Assembly (NCBI GenBank): GCA_910588165.1 | Contig: CAJUOR010000023.1 | Span: 1-24,137 of the forward strand | Direction of reading: 5' to 3' | Length of the DNA stretch: 24,137 nt | From: an uncultured Thomasclavelia sp. | GTDB lineage: Bacteria; Bacillota_I; Bacilli_A; Erysipelotrichales; Coprobacillaceae | Part shown: piece after piece, positions 1 to 6,143 of the stretch | Layout: the number at the start of each line of letters is the position of its first letter | Position numbering within the stretch: position 1 is the first letter of the stretch | Notes under the pieces: generated by a model | What the model saw: the letters and a program-made list of their open reading frames with translations, nothing else | The model's database searches: none | What the model was told of the DNA's origin: nothing | Translations under genes and position numbers: made by a program

Positions 1-118
1 CAGACTTATTTCTGCCCACGCTCTTTTGAGATAAGGTTTCATAAACCTTTCCTCTTTTGGTATCTTCATCAATAATTTTTTTATCAAATAAGTGTTCAAT
101 AATATCGTTCTTCTTCAT
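1..118 (-). CDS. Unknown protein, N-terminal 39 residues only
   Basis: An open frame starts at ATG 118-116 and runs off the left edge of the window. The start is preceded by a strong GGGAGG ribosome binding site 8 bases upstream. The visible protein begins MKKNDIIEHLFDKKIIDEDT and is charged and Lys/Asp/Glu-rich, with no membrane segment in the visible part. I do not recognise the family. It lies 53 bases downstream of the PfkB-type kinase on the same strand with no terminator between them, so it is probably the fourth gene of the pdp operon. A small hairpin (130-148) overlaps its ribosome binding site. Confidence 0.6.
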   Translation of the reverse strand, partial: MKKNDIIEHLFDKKIIDEDTKRGKVYETLSQKSVGRNKS

Positions 119-129
119 TGGCAAAACCT

Positions 130-148
130 CCCATACTTAATATATGGG
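130..148 (-). promoter_or_regulatory. Inverted repeat overlapping a ribosome binding site
   Basis: CCCATA and TATGGG arms (6 bp, 7-base loop) lie just before the partial gene at the left edge. The second arm, read on the minus strand, runs into the GGGAGG ribosome binding site, so folding would hide its first G residues. It could be a translation-dampening hairpin or a protein operator. There is no U-tract, so it is not a terminator. Confidence 0.35.
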
Positions 149-171
149 TAAATCCTACCAATTTATTCATC

Positions 172-1029
172 TTATTTTATCAAAACAATATCTTTTGATA
201 TAGCTGTTGACTTTTTATAAATCAAAGCCGATGCCTTCAAACCGTATTGAATAGCTTCTTGCATTGATAAATCCATGCTTCTGGCATACATTAAACCTGC
301 ACTGAAAGCATCTCCACAGCCTAAACTTACACCTGAGCCTATTGCCAGTGATTGAAAATAGAGTCCACCTGTTTCATCAAAATAAGCCAAACCATCTTTA
401 TCCAAAGTAACAATCAGCCAATTCAGCCCTAAACCAAGACAATGACTTGCGAAAGCTTCGACATCACCTAACTTTCCAAAATCATAATTTGTCATCTCCT
501 CACGGTTCAAAATATAGCCATCTAAATATTTAAACCATTCTAAAGGAATTTTACGAGCGTTCATAACCCATTTTGTCTTAGGAGAAATAGCCATTAGATG
601 CAAAAAGAAATCATCTTGATTATTATCGGTAATCCCATAAGCAATATCCTCAAAAGCCTTAGGCTCTAACTGATCTTGTCCGTGATAGAAGTAATCTTCA
701 CTAACTGAAGATAAATAGATTTTTTGACTGGCATCTTGTAGGCAAGTGAAAACAGGACAAGGACCTTGAACTACTTTAGCCACTACATTGACATTAGCTT
801 CTTTCATTTCTTCAACTAATTGTGATGATAAAGCATCATCGCCTATTTTTGTATAAAACGTAACATTCACACCTAATAAGGCTAAATGATAGGCAATGTT
901 ATGCATTGATCCGCCAAAGCTATCTGTTTCTGTCACTTGGGTTGTTTTTTCAAATTGAAAATTAGGCGTTAGACGAGGCATGATGACTCTATCTAAACAA
1001 GATGTACCTAAGACCGCTACTTTTTTCAT
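172..1029 (-). CDS. PfkB-family sugar/nucleoside kinase
   Basis: A ribokinase/PfkB fold ATP-dependent kinase, 285 residues and normal length for the family. The N-terminal motif GGSMHNIAYHLALLG corresponds to PfkB signature 1. An N-x-x-E motif (LNREEM) lies mid-protein. The C-terminal anion-hole/catalytic motif is SLGCGDAFSAG with the catalytic Asp near residue 240. That second motif departs from the usual D-T-x-G-A-G-D at its first Asp and its Ala. The longest frame starts at TTG 1032, but ATG 1029 overlaps the upstream stop as TGATG and sits 7 bases after AGGAGG, so I chose ATG. Its place in an operon with pyrimidine-nucleoside phosphorylase suggests a substrate linked to nucleoside or pentose salvage, such as pseudouridine, a nucleoside or a deoxysugar. 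The exact substrate cannot be read from the sequence. Confidence 0.8.
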   Translation of the reverse strand: MKKVAVLGTSCLDRVIMPRLTPNFQFEKTTQVTETDSFGGSMHNIAYHLALLGVNVTFYTKIGDDALSSQLVEEMKEANVNVVAKVVQGPCPVFTCLQDASQKIYLSSVSEDYFYHGQDQLEPKAFEDIAYGITDNNQDDFFLHLMAISPKTKWVMNARKIPLEWFKYLDGYILNREEMTNYDFGKLGDVEAFASHCLGLGLNWLIVTLDKDGLAYFDETGGLYFQSLAIGSGVSLGCGDAFSAGLMYARSMDLSMQEAIQYGLKASALIYKKSTAISKDIVLIK

Positions 1030-1538
1030 CAATGCTCCTCCTCAAACGGAATGTGAGCTAAAAGTTCATACGCTTCTTTTTCATTTGGTATCTTAATAAA
1101 TACATCTCTTAAGCCGCCTTCTTTTAAACGATAAACCATATCATATTCATAGTGGTCATTTACTAACTCACGATAAATATGCACAGCCCTTCTAAACTCA
1201 TATAATTCTGATTTATAGAAAATATATCTCGAATTATAATAAATGCCATGTAAAAACCAATCCCATAAGACATAATAATCAATCAAAGGAATCAAAATAC
1301 AAATTTTAGGAAACTGCCAATCAATTTTGGCAATGATAGTGTACATCCGATAGCCTACAAAAAGTGCGGATAAAGCTAAAATAACCACATATAAAACATC
1401 TCTTAATTTAGTGGCATTATATTGGTACCTTTTCCATTTCCCCATCGTTTTTTTGACTTTATTGTACTTAATAGATTTAAATATTAAATCTAAACACATT
1501 GCCCCGAAAAGAACTAAATCTATATAATCTAAAGCCAT
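1029..1538 (-). CDS. Unknown membrane protein, 169 residues
   Basis: I do not recognise this protein. It has a weakly hydrophobic N-terminus (about residues 5-20), a clear membrane segment at about 47-66 (VLYVVILALSALFVGYRMYT) and a second hydrophobic stretch at about 78-97. A soluble Tyr/Glu/Arg-rich tail of about 70 residues follows and ends in EEEH. The ATG immediately follows the TAA stop of pdp, with GGAGG 8 bases upstream inside the end of pdp. Its own TGA overlaps the kinase start by one base. Such close packing predicts translational coupling in a pdp/unknown/kinase operon. A role as a small membrane accessory to nucleoside salvage is only inferred from position. Confidence 0.8.
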   Translation of the reverse strand: MALDYIDLVLFGAMCLDLIFKSIKYNKVKKTMGKWKRYQYNATKLRDVLYVVILALSALFVGYRMYTIIAKIDWQFPKICILIPLIDYYVLWDWFLHGIYYNSRYIFYKSELYEFRRAVHIYRELVNDHYEYDMVYRLKEGGLRDVFIKIPNEKEAYELLAHIPFEEEH

Positions 1539-2840
1539 TTATAAAACCTCCGTTTCTACCACTTGTTTTGGTACTGATGGTGTTAGACTATAAGTATATG
1601 CTTGTCTAATCAACGCATCAATTTCCGATGTTATTTCTTGATTACTGTAAAGGGTTAAAAGCCGATCGCCTTGATGCACAAAAGCCCCTGTTTTCACATC
1701 TAAAACCATACCTGCTAAATGGTCGATACAGTCCTCCTTTGTTTCTCTACCTGCTCCGACTTTCATACAAGCTAACCCTAAATATAAGCCATTGATATCG
1801 GCAAGATAGCCATCTTGTTTGGCTGTATATATTTTAGCATATTTTGGCTTAGGATATTTAGAGAAATCCTCAATATAACTCACATCGCCACCTTGAGCTA
1901 TGACCATTTCTTTAAATTTCTCATAAGCCTTGCCATTAACTAACTGTTGTCTGGCTATTGCATAAGCCTCTTTTTCATTATCGACATATTCTGCCATCAC
2001 TAATAGATGAGCTGCCTCTAATAAACACAAGTGCGTAAAGTCTTCAACACCTTGATTTTGCAAGGTTTCAACCGCCTCTTTAACCTCTAACATATTGCCT
2101 ATCGTATAACCTAATGGTTCATTCATATTAGAGATAACCGCTCTGACTTTTTTATGGGCGTGTTTTCCGATTTGAATCATCAAACGTGCTAATTTTTCGG
2201 CCTCCTTTTCATCTTTCATAAATGCTCCATGGCCGAATTTTACATCTAATAAAATGGCATCACAACCACACGCCAACTTTTTAGACATAATGGAAGAAGC
2301 AATTAATGGAATTGAATTAACCGTACCTGTTACATCTCGTAACGCATATAAGCGTTGATCAGCTGGAACAAGTGTTTTACTTTGCCCAATGACCGCTAAG
2401 CCGATATTTTTAACTTGCTGAAGAAACTCTTGTTTAGAAAGGGAAATATTAAAATGAGGAATGGCTTCTAGTTTATCTAAAGTACCACCTGTATGTCCTA
2501 AACCGCGCCCACTCATTTTAGCGACCGGAATTCCTAAGCTTGCGACAATACTGCTTAATACTAGCGTTGTTTTATCGCCAACACCACCTGTCGAATGTTT
2601 ATCAACTTTTATACCATCAATCTCACTTAAATCAATGGTTTCCCCACTTCTTTGCATCGCTAATGTCAAGTTAGCTGTTTCTTCATCGTCCATTCCCTGA
2701 AAAATAACAGCCATCAAAAAAGCACTCATTTGATAATCGGGAATTTCATTTTTCATATAAGCATCTATCATTTGAGCAATTTCTTGTTGCGTCAATGAAG
2801 AACCATGTTTCTTTTTTTCAATTAAATCAACCATGCGCAT
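1539..2840 (-). CDS. pdp: Pyrimidine-nucleoside phosphorylase
   Basis: Cytoplasmic enzyme of pyrimidine salvage. It splits uridine or (deoxy)thymidine with phosphate to the free base and (deoxy)ribose-1-phosphate. The 433 residues match the thymidine/pyrimidine phosphorylase family length. The start MRMVDLI is the family norm. The phosphate-binding KHSTGGVGDKT lies at 81-91 and the family signature SGRGLGHTGGTLDKLE at 110-125. VPADQRLYALRDVTGTV and SIMSKKLACG are also conserved. It is first in the leftward operon and is preceded by AGAGGGAT as ribosome binding site. Two candidate promoters and an intrinsic terminator lie directly upstream, so transcription may be conditional. Cytidine deaminase, encoded elsewhere in this window, would feed the same pathway. 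Confidence 0.95.
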   Translation of the reverse strand: MRMVDLIEKKKHGSSLTQQEIAQMIDAYMKNEIPDYQMSAFLMAVIFQGMDDEETANLTLAMQRSGETIDLSEIDGIKVDKHSTGGVGDKTTLVLSSIVASLGIPVAKMSGRGLGHTGGTLDKLEAIPHFNISLSKQEFLQQVKNIGLAVIGQSKTLVPADQRLYALRDVTGTVNSIPLIASSIMSKKLACGCDAILLDVKFGHGAFMKDEKEAEKLARLMIQIGKHAHKKVRAVISNMNEPLGYTIGNMLEVKEAVETLQNQGVEDFTHLCLLEAAHLLVMAEYVDNEKEAYAIARQQLVNGKAYEKFKEMVIAQGGDVSYIEDFSKYPKPKYAKIYTAKQDGYLADINGLYLGLACMKVGAGRETKEDCIDHLAGMVLDVKTGAFVHQGDRLLTLYSNQEITSEIDALIRQAYTYSLTPSVPKQVVETEVL

Positions 2841-2863
2841 ACAAATCCCTCTTTTCTTTTTCT

Positions 2864-2872
2864 ATTATAACA
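2864..2872 (-). promoter_or_regulatory. Extended -10 promoter for pdp
   Basis: The minus strand reads TGTTATAAT, a perfect extended -10 box. No good -35 is present 17 bases upstream, where the sequence is the T-run of the preceding terminator. The predicted start point is near 2857, giving a leader of about 17 bases before the pdp ATG at 2840. Confidence 0.6.
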
Positions 2873-2881
2873 AATTTAAAC

Positions 2882-2905
2882 AAGAAAAAAAACCAGTTGT
2901 CCGGT
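2882..2905 (-). terminator. Intrinsic terminator upstream of pdp
   Basis: On the minus strand AAACCGG-ACAA-CTGGTTT forms a 7-bp stem (one G-U pair) with a tetraloop, followed by a run of eight T including the end of the stem. It may end transcripts of the unknown gene at 3060-3539. It also lies only a few bases downstream of the promoter at 2918-2946, so it could act as an attenuator for pdp. Confidence 0.65.
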
Positions 2906-2917
2906 TTCACTTTGTTT

Positions 2918-2946
2918 TTTATAAAAATTGTCCCCTCGTGTGTCAA
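2918..2946 (-). promoter_or_regulatory. Near-consensus sigma-A promoter facing pdp
   Basis: The minus strand reads TTGACA (2946-2941), a 17-base spacer, then TATAAA (2923-2918). The predicted start is near 2911, so the transcript meets the terminator hairpin (2905-2889) almost at once. A partial CcpA-type half site (TGAAACCG, 2909-2902) lies at the start point. Confidence 0.55.
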
Positions 2947-3059
2947 ATAAACATAAAAAATCTATAAACTAAACACAGCTATTGATACCTCATCGCTAAT
3001 TTATCCGTCTAAGAAAGTACCTATTATTTTACATTTCACTTTCTTTTGTATTCTCTACT

Positions 3060-3539
3060 TCATAGCTTTAAAGGGTTTAATAAAATACTTAAATAACATA
3101 ACAAAATGCCACATCCATTTGGAAATACCAAAATATATATTTCTTCATTAGGCACTGAATAGTTATATAGATTTATCTCTCCAAAATCAGAAATATCATT
3201 ATATCTGATTTTTTCATTACTAAATATGAACCAAGTTACTTTTTCATTAGATAGTTTTTTCAAATATCGATACTCATATTTTTTGGATTCTCCCCTCATT
3301 TGTATGTAGAATTTATTTTCAGAAAAACCAATTAGTTCAACCCTCACACTATACAATCCTGCTAAAACAGCTTCAATCTCATATTTCTTTCTAAATTTTC
3401 TATTGTCATATAGAGCTTCTATATCCTTTAGTTCAATTAAATCAACTTGAATTTTTACAGGAATATTACGTATTATTCCCACTAAAAGACTAGAAACCAA
3501 AAGTATAGCAATAACCTTATACATCGTTTTTTTACACAT
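3060..3539 (-). CDS. Unknown AT-rich membrane-anchored protein
   Basis: A 159-residue protein I do not recognise. It has a short basic N-terminus followed by one membrane or signal segment (about residues 8-25: VIAILLVSSLLVGIIRN). No lipobox Cys follows it. An extracytoplasmic Lys/Glu/Tyr/Asn-rich domain follows, and a hydrophobic C-terminus (about 138-155, ILLCYLSILL) may be a second membrane pass. The start has AGAGG 6 bases upstream and an extended -10 promoter at 3601-3609. Codon use is more AT-rich than in the flanking housekeeping genes, and the gene is isolated by about 220 and 370 bases of noncoding DNA. This suggests an accessory or horizontally acquired gene. Function unknown. Confidence 0.65.
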   Translation of the reverse strand: MCKKTMYKVIAILLVSSLLVGIIRNIPVKIQVDLIELKDIEALYDNRKFRKKYEIEAVLAGLYSVRVELIGFSENKFYIQMRGESKKYEYRYLKKLSNEKVTWFIFSNEKIRYNDISDFGEINLYNYSVPNEEIYILVFPNGCGILLCYLSILLNPLKL

Positions 3540-3600
3540 AAATAACCTCTGCTTATCTCATATAAATCATTATTGATACAGAGCTTTTGTCCTTATAATG

Positions 3601-3609
3601 ATTATATCA
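3601..3609 (-). promoter_or_regulatory. Extended -10 promoter
   Basis: The minus strand reads TGATATAAT, a perfect extended -10 element, about 55 bases before the predicted start of the unknown membrane protein at 3539. The -35 region is poor. Confidence 0.5.
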
Positions 3610-3749
3610 TATATAAAGGCTCTTAAAATTTCTTACATATTTTTACCTTTTATGTGTAAGAGAAAATTAGAATTTATTCTTTTTGTGAAAAGATATATTT
3701 TATTTAAATAACAAAAAAACAGTATGATATTGCCTTTTAAATTCCTATT

Positions 3750-3854
3750 ATGAATAAAAAAATACTTCTCTGTGCTTATTTATTATTGTGTGGAATATCG
3801 TTAAAATCAATCCTATACAAGAATATTTCCAAACTAAAAGACGAAGATTTCTGA
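3750..3854 (+). CDS. Possible 34-residue hydrophobic peptide
   Basis: ATG at 3750 opens 34 codons ending in TGA at 3852-3854. The peptide starts MNKKILLCAYLLLCGIS, a basic N-terminus and membrane-like stretch. It ends in a charged tail, SKLKDEDF. The stop lies inside a long hairpin followed by T6 on the plus strand. Against it: no ribosome binding site is visible upstream, the promoter is weak (TATGAT at 3723-3728), and a frame this short can arise by chance in AT-rich DNA. The layout (small membrane peptide, charged C-terminus, terminator usable from both sides) recalls type I toxins, but that is inference. Confidence 0.2.
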   Translation: MNKKILLCAYLLLCGISLKSILYKNISKLKDEDF

Positions 3855-3897
3855 TGATTGACCTTCCTCTATCAATCGCCTTTCTTCGCCTTTTTTC
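3836..3897. terminator. Long hairpin after fmt, possibly bidirectional
   Basis: Outer arms GACGAAGA (3840-3847) and TCTTCGCC (3883-3890) pair, fully on the minus strand with one G-U and with one mismatch on the plus strand. Inner arms GATTGA (3856-3861) and TCAATC (3872-3877) pair inside. Minus-strand transcripts leave through TTTTAGTTT just after fmt; plus-strand transcripts leave through TTTTTTC. It is the only fmt terminator candidate. Confidence 0.55.
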
Positions 3898-3910
3898 TTA
3901 AATTTAGTGA

Positions 3911-4846
3911 TTATTCAAAATAAGCATTCAACATAAACTGATTGCGCCCATTCAAATAATCTTTAATAGACATACGTTTCTTCCCTGGAACTTGTAATTC
4001 CTCAATACAGTACAAACCATCTTGACAAGCAACATAGATACCGGTTTTATCAATTTGCATAATAGTTCCCGGCTTAGCGTAAACATAATCTTTAATGCCA
4101 TACCCTTTCCAAATTTTAATATTTTCTCCTTGATAAACAGCATAAGCTGAAGGCCAAGGCGTTAAGCCACGAACATGACGCTCAACTTCATCGACCGTCT
4201 TATCAAAATAGATATGTTCTTCTTCTCTAGTGATAGTCGGAGCATATGTCACTTCTGCTTCATCTTGTTTCACAGCCGTTAACTTTCCCTCAATAAACAT
4301 AGGTAAAATATCCTTTAATAAATCTTTTCCTAGGATTGTTAAACGCTCATATAAAATACCGACATTATCATCTTGACTAATCGCAGTCTTTACATTTGCC
4401 AACATATCACCTGCGTCCATTTTTGAAGCCATATACATGATTGTAACACCTGTTTCTTGATAACCGTCAATAATGGCATGATGAACCGGTGCCCCTCCTC
4501 TTAATTTAGGTAAAAGGGAAGCGTGCACATTGATACACCCAAGTCTTGGGGCTTCTAAAATAGCTTTTGGTACAATTTGACCATAAGCCGCTGTAATAAT
4601 TAAATCAGGCTTCAAATCTAAAATAGCTTGATAATCTGTTTTGATTTTTTCCGGTTGAATGCAAGGCAGCTGATGTTCTAAAGCTACTTCTTTCACTAGC
4701 GTTGGCTTCAAAATATGCTTTCTGCCTACCGGTCTATCAGGTTGACTGACAACACCCACAATATTGTAATTCTCTGCAATTAACATCTCAAGGACAGCTT
4801 TTGAAAAATCGGCTGTTCCCATAAATACGATTCTTATTTTTTCCAT
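3911..4846 (-). CDS. fmt: Methionyl-tRNA formyltransferase
   Basis: Transfers a formyl group from 10-formyl-tetrahydrofolate to Met-tRNAi for translation initiation. The N-terminal domain starts IRIVFMGTADFS. The folate-binding and catalytic block includes INVHASLLPKLRGGAPVH with the family Asn/His, followed by DAGDML. The C-terminal tRNA-binding domain contains RHVRGLTPWPSAY. Length is 311 residues, normal. The longest frame begins at 4858, but that ATG lies at the predicted transcription start of a TGGTATAAT promoter. The ATG at 4846 has GGTGAT just upstream and gives the family-like MEKIRIVF start, so I chose it. The usual neighbours def and priA are absent here; fmt follows a sporulation cluster but has its own promoter. 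Confidence 0.95.
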   Translation of the reverse strand: MEKIRIVFMGTADFSKAVLEMLIAENYNIVGVVSQPDRPVGRKHILKPTLVKEVALEHQLPCIQPEKIKTDYQAILDLKPDLIITAAYGQIVPKAILEAPRLGCINVHASLLPKLRGGAPVHHAIIDGYQETGVTIMYMASKMDAGDMLANVKTAISQDDNVGILYERLTILGKDLLKDILPMFIEGKLTAVKQDEAEVTYAPTITREEEHIYFDKTVDEVERHVRGLTPWPSAYAVYQGENIKIWKGYGIKDYVYAKPGTIMQIDKTGIYVACQDGLYCIEELQVPGKKRMSIKDYLNGRNQFMLNAYFE

Positions 4847-4862
4847 TTTCATCACCATTTCT

Positions 4863-4871
4863 ATTATACCA
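4863..4871 (-). promoter_or_regulatory. Extended -10 promoter for fmt
   Basis: The minus strand reads TGGTATAAT. The predicted start is near 4856, only about 10 bases before the chosen fmt ATG. The -35 candidate TGTTCA at 17-base spacing is weak. Confidence 0.6.
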
Positions 4872-4910
4872 AAGAAAACAGCTATTGAACATGGAAAACA
4901 AGTATTTTAT

Positions 4911-5189
4911 TTAAAATCCGTTAAACAAGATGGCAAATGCCTCTACTAAAACTTTGATACCCTCTCTAGAAAAATCACTTAACCCTTCTACAAATTGACT
5001 TACTTTGTTAGGCTCTGTTTCTTTCGCTAAGGTATAGTATTCTTTAATCTCACCTGAAACAACATCTTTTTCAAATGTTTGTATATTCTGATTCAAAATT
5101 TGTTGCTTATTTGCATTCGTATCCAATATTTGACTGCCAATCATCAAAATCAACAAAACTAAGCAAATATCCATTAAAATATTTTTCAT
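4911..5189 (-). CDS. Small membrane protein in the yqxA position after spoIIP
   Basis: A 92-residue protein with one N-terminal membrane segment (about residues 6-20, MDICLVLLILMIGSQ), a polar Gln/Glu/Lys-rich middle and an amphipathic or hydrophobic C-terminus. Its ATG overlaps the spoIIP stop as ATGA, with AGGGA upstream, so it is co-translated with spoIIP. In B. subtilis the small membrane protein YqxA occupies the same place (gpr-spoIIP-yqxA). Sequence similarity is not obvious by eye, so I assign only positional equivalence. A sporulation role is inferred from the operon. Confidence 0.7.
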   Translation of the reverse strand: MKNILMDICLVLLILMIGSQILDTNANKQQILNQNIQTFEKDVVSGEIKEYYTLAKETEPNKVSQFVEGLSDFSREGIKVLVEAFAILFNGF

Positions 5190-6064
5190 TGAATCGTCCC
5201 TTCCTTTAAACAGTGATCAATAGCTACGGCAAGCACATCAAGGGAATTAGTGACTTCTTCATAGGTGTTATCCATTCCACCGACCTCTATTAAAACCATC
5301 TTAGAGGCATACTGCTGATTATAATAAACATTTTCTCTTTTAAAATCAGAACGCATAATCCCCGGTTGAATGGCATCAACAGCCTGATGAATCTTTTCAC
5401 TGTTAGCTTCAACGCTTTTATAATTGCTAGAGGACATACTGACAACCATCATCAGTTTCGCATAGCTTTTATTGTTTGCGGTAAAAGTCGAAGCCTCTTT
5501 GCCAATCGCATCACGATGAAAATCAATGATTAAATCAAAATTACCATAAGTTTTTAAAGCCTGCTCCATAAAGATTTTACTTGTAGGATAGGTTTCGGTT
5601 AAATCCATGTTATTCTTTCTTTTATAGGCTTCAAAATCATTTTCTTCAAAAATAACCTCATAGCCTTTTTGTTCCAGTAAAGCCTTGAGATACCTTGCTC
5701 CGTCCATAACCGTATGCGATTGATACCCTTCATATTGATGTGTGTTATATATATAGATTCTCTTTTTTGGTGTTGTCTTCTGTTCCTTTTGTTCATTTTT
5801 GTCTGTTTTAGGGGAATCTTCTAAGGTTGTTTTAGAAGATGTATCTACTTGGTGAACAAGCATTGTACTAGCGTCATTGGTACTTACCAAATGCAACGGC
5901 TCATTTACGATATCTTGGACATCAAATGATTTAAAACTTGTTAAATAGCCAACATCTACACCTTTAACGAAGCTTACAAACAATTGATTTTTATGTAAAA
6001 CACCTAAAACAAAAACAACGACGACTACTTTAAGCAAAACAGATAGCCATGTATTTCTTTTCAT
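5186..6064 (-). CDS. spoIIP: Stage II sporulation protein P, engulfment amidase
   Basis: Membrane-anchored peptidoglycan amidase/endopeptidase that works with SpoIID and SpoIIM during engulfment. From the chosen start (292 residues) there is a membrane anchor at about residues 7-23. A low-complexity Lys/Glu/Thr/Gln linker (about 75-101) follows, then the amidase domain with IYNTHQYEGY (His 109, Glu 112), DLIIDFHRDA and VEVGGMDNTYEEVTNS-like sequence, the last read here as LIEVGGMDNTYEEVTNS. These fit the metal-binding His/Glu pattern of SpoIIP. The longest frame starts at 6088, but AGAGGTG lies 5 bases before ATG 6064, so I chose that. It is shorter than B. subtilis SpoIIP, mainly in the linker. 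gpr lies upstream on the same strand, separated by a terminator. Confidence 0.92.
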   Translation of the reverse strand: MKRNTWLSVLLKVVVVVFVLGVLHKNQLFVSFVKGVDVGYLTSFKSFDVQDIVNEPLHLVSTNDASTMLVHQVDTSSKTTLEDSPKTDKNEQKEQKTTPKKRIYIYNTHQYEGYQSHTVMDGARYLKALLEQKGYEVIFEENDFEAYKRKNNMDLTETYPTSKIFMEQALKTYGNFDLIIDFHRDAIGKEASTFTANNKSYAKLMMVVSMSSSNYKSVEANSEKIHQAVDAIQPGIMRSDFKRENVYYNQQYASKMVLIEVGGMDNTYEEVTNSLDVLAVAIDHCLKEGTIQ

Positions 6065-6079
6065 CTTGCCACCTCTTTC

Positions 6080-6099
6080 ATTATACACTTCAATCTATG
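6080..6099 (-). promoter_or_regulatory. Possible spoIIP promoter region
   Basis: Two overlapping candidates lie between the gpr terminator and spoIIP. One is TATAAT (6085-6080) without a good -35. The other is CATAGATT (6099-6092), which resembles the sigma-E -10 CATACAnT but has only a weak -35 upstream. spoIIP is a sigma-E gene in Bacillus, which favours the second by analogy only. Confidence 0.3.
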
Positions 6100-6121
6100 C
6101 GGATTATGGCAAAATAAGTAC

Positions 6122-6143
6122 ACAAAAAAGGGATTTTCATCCC
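6122..6143 (-). terminator. gpr terminator folded over the stop codon
   Basis: On the minus strand GGGAT-GAAA-ATCCC is followed by six T. The gpr TGA (6139-6137) lies at the loop, so the last codons of gpr form the 5' arm. Confidence 0.8.

Larger units (their letters stand above)
3540..3910. other. AT-rich intergenic region with few genes
   Basis: 371 bases between fmt and the unknown gene. It holds an extended -10 promoter for the left gene (3601-3609), a weak 34-codon plus-strand frame (3750-3854) and a long hairpin next to the fmt stop (3840-3890). I see nothing else recognisable; the 3610-3740 stretch is almost pure A/T with no conserved motif. Confidence 0.6.

Noticed and set aside
2461..2700. 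Plus-strand open frame opposite pdp
   Set aside because: It is antisense to a fully conserved enzyme, has no ribosome binding site and no recognisable protein sequence. The same holds for the antisense frames at 11905-12207, 17021-17227, 17479-17661, 20556-20792 and 21827-22033.
3011..3045. AAGAAAGT/ACTTTCTT hairpin after the unknown gene
   Set aside because: 8 bp with a 19-base loop and no T-run on the coding strand. The terminator at 2882-2905 is a much better end.
3060..3539. Lipoprotein call for the AT-rich unknown protein
   Set aside because: No Leu-x-x-Cys lipobox follows the N-terminal hydrophobic segment; the only early Cys is residue 2.
5599..5796. Alternative minus-strand frames inside spoIIP, fmt (3952-4143) and glyS (20333-20530)
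   Set aside because: They overlap genes with clear conserved domains on the same strand and have low-complexity Lys/Arg/Ile-rich translations typical of shifted AT-rich coding sequence.
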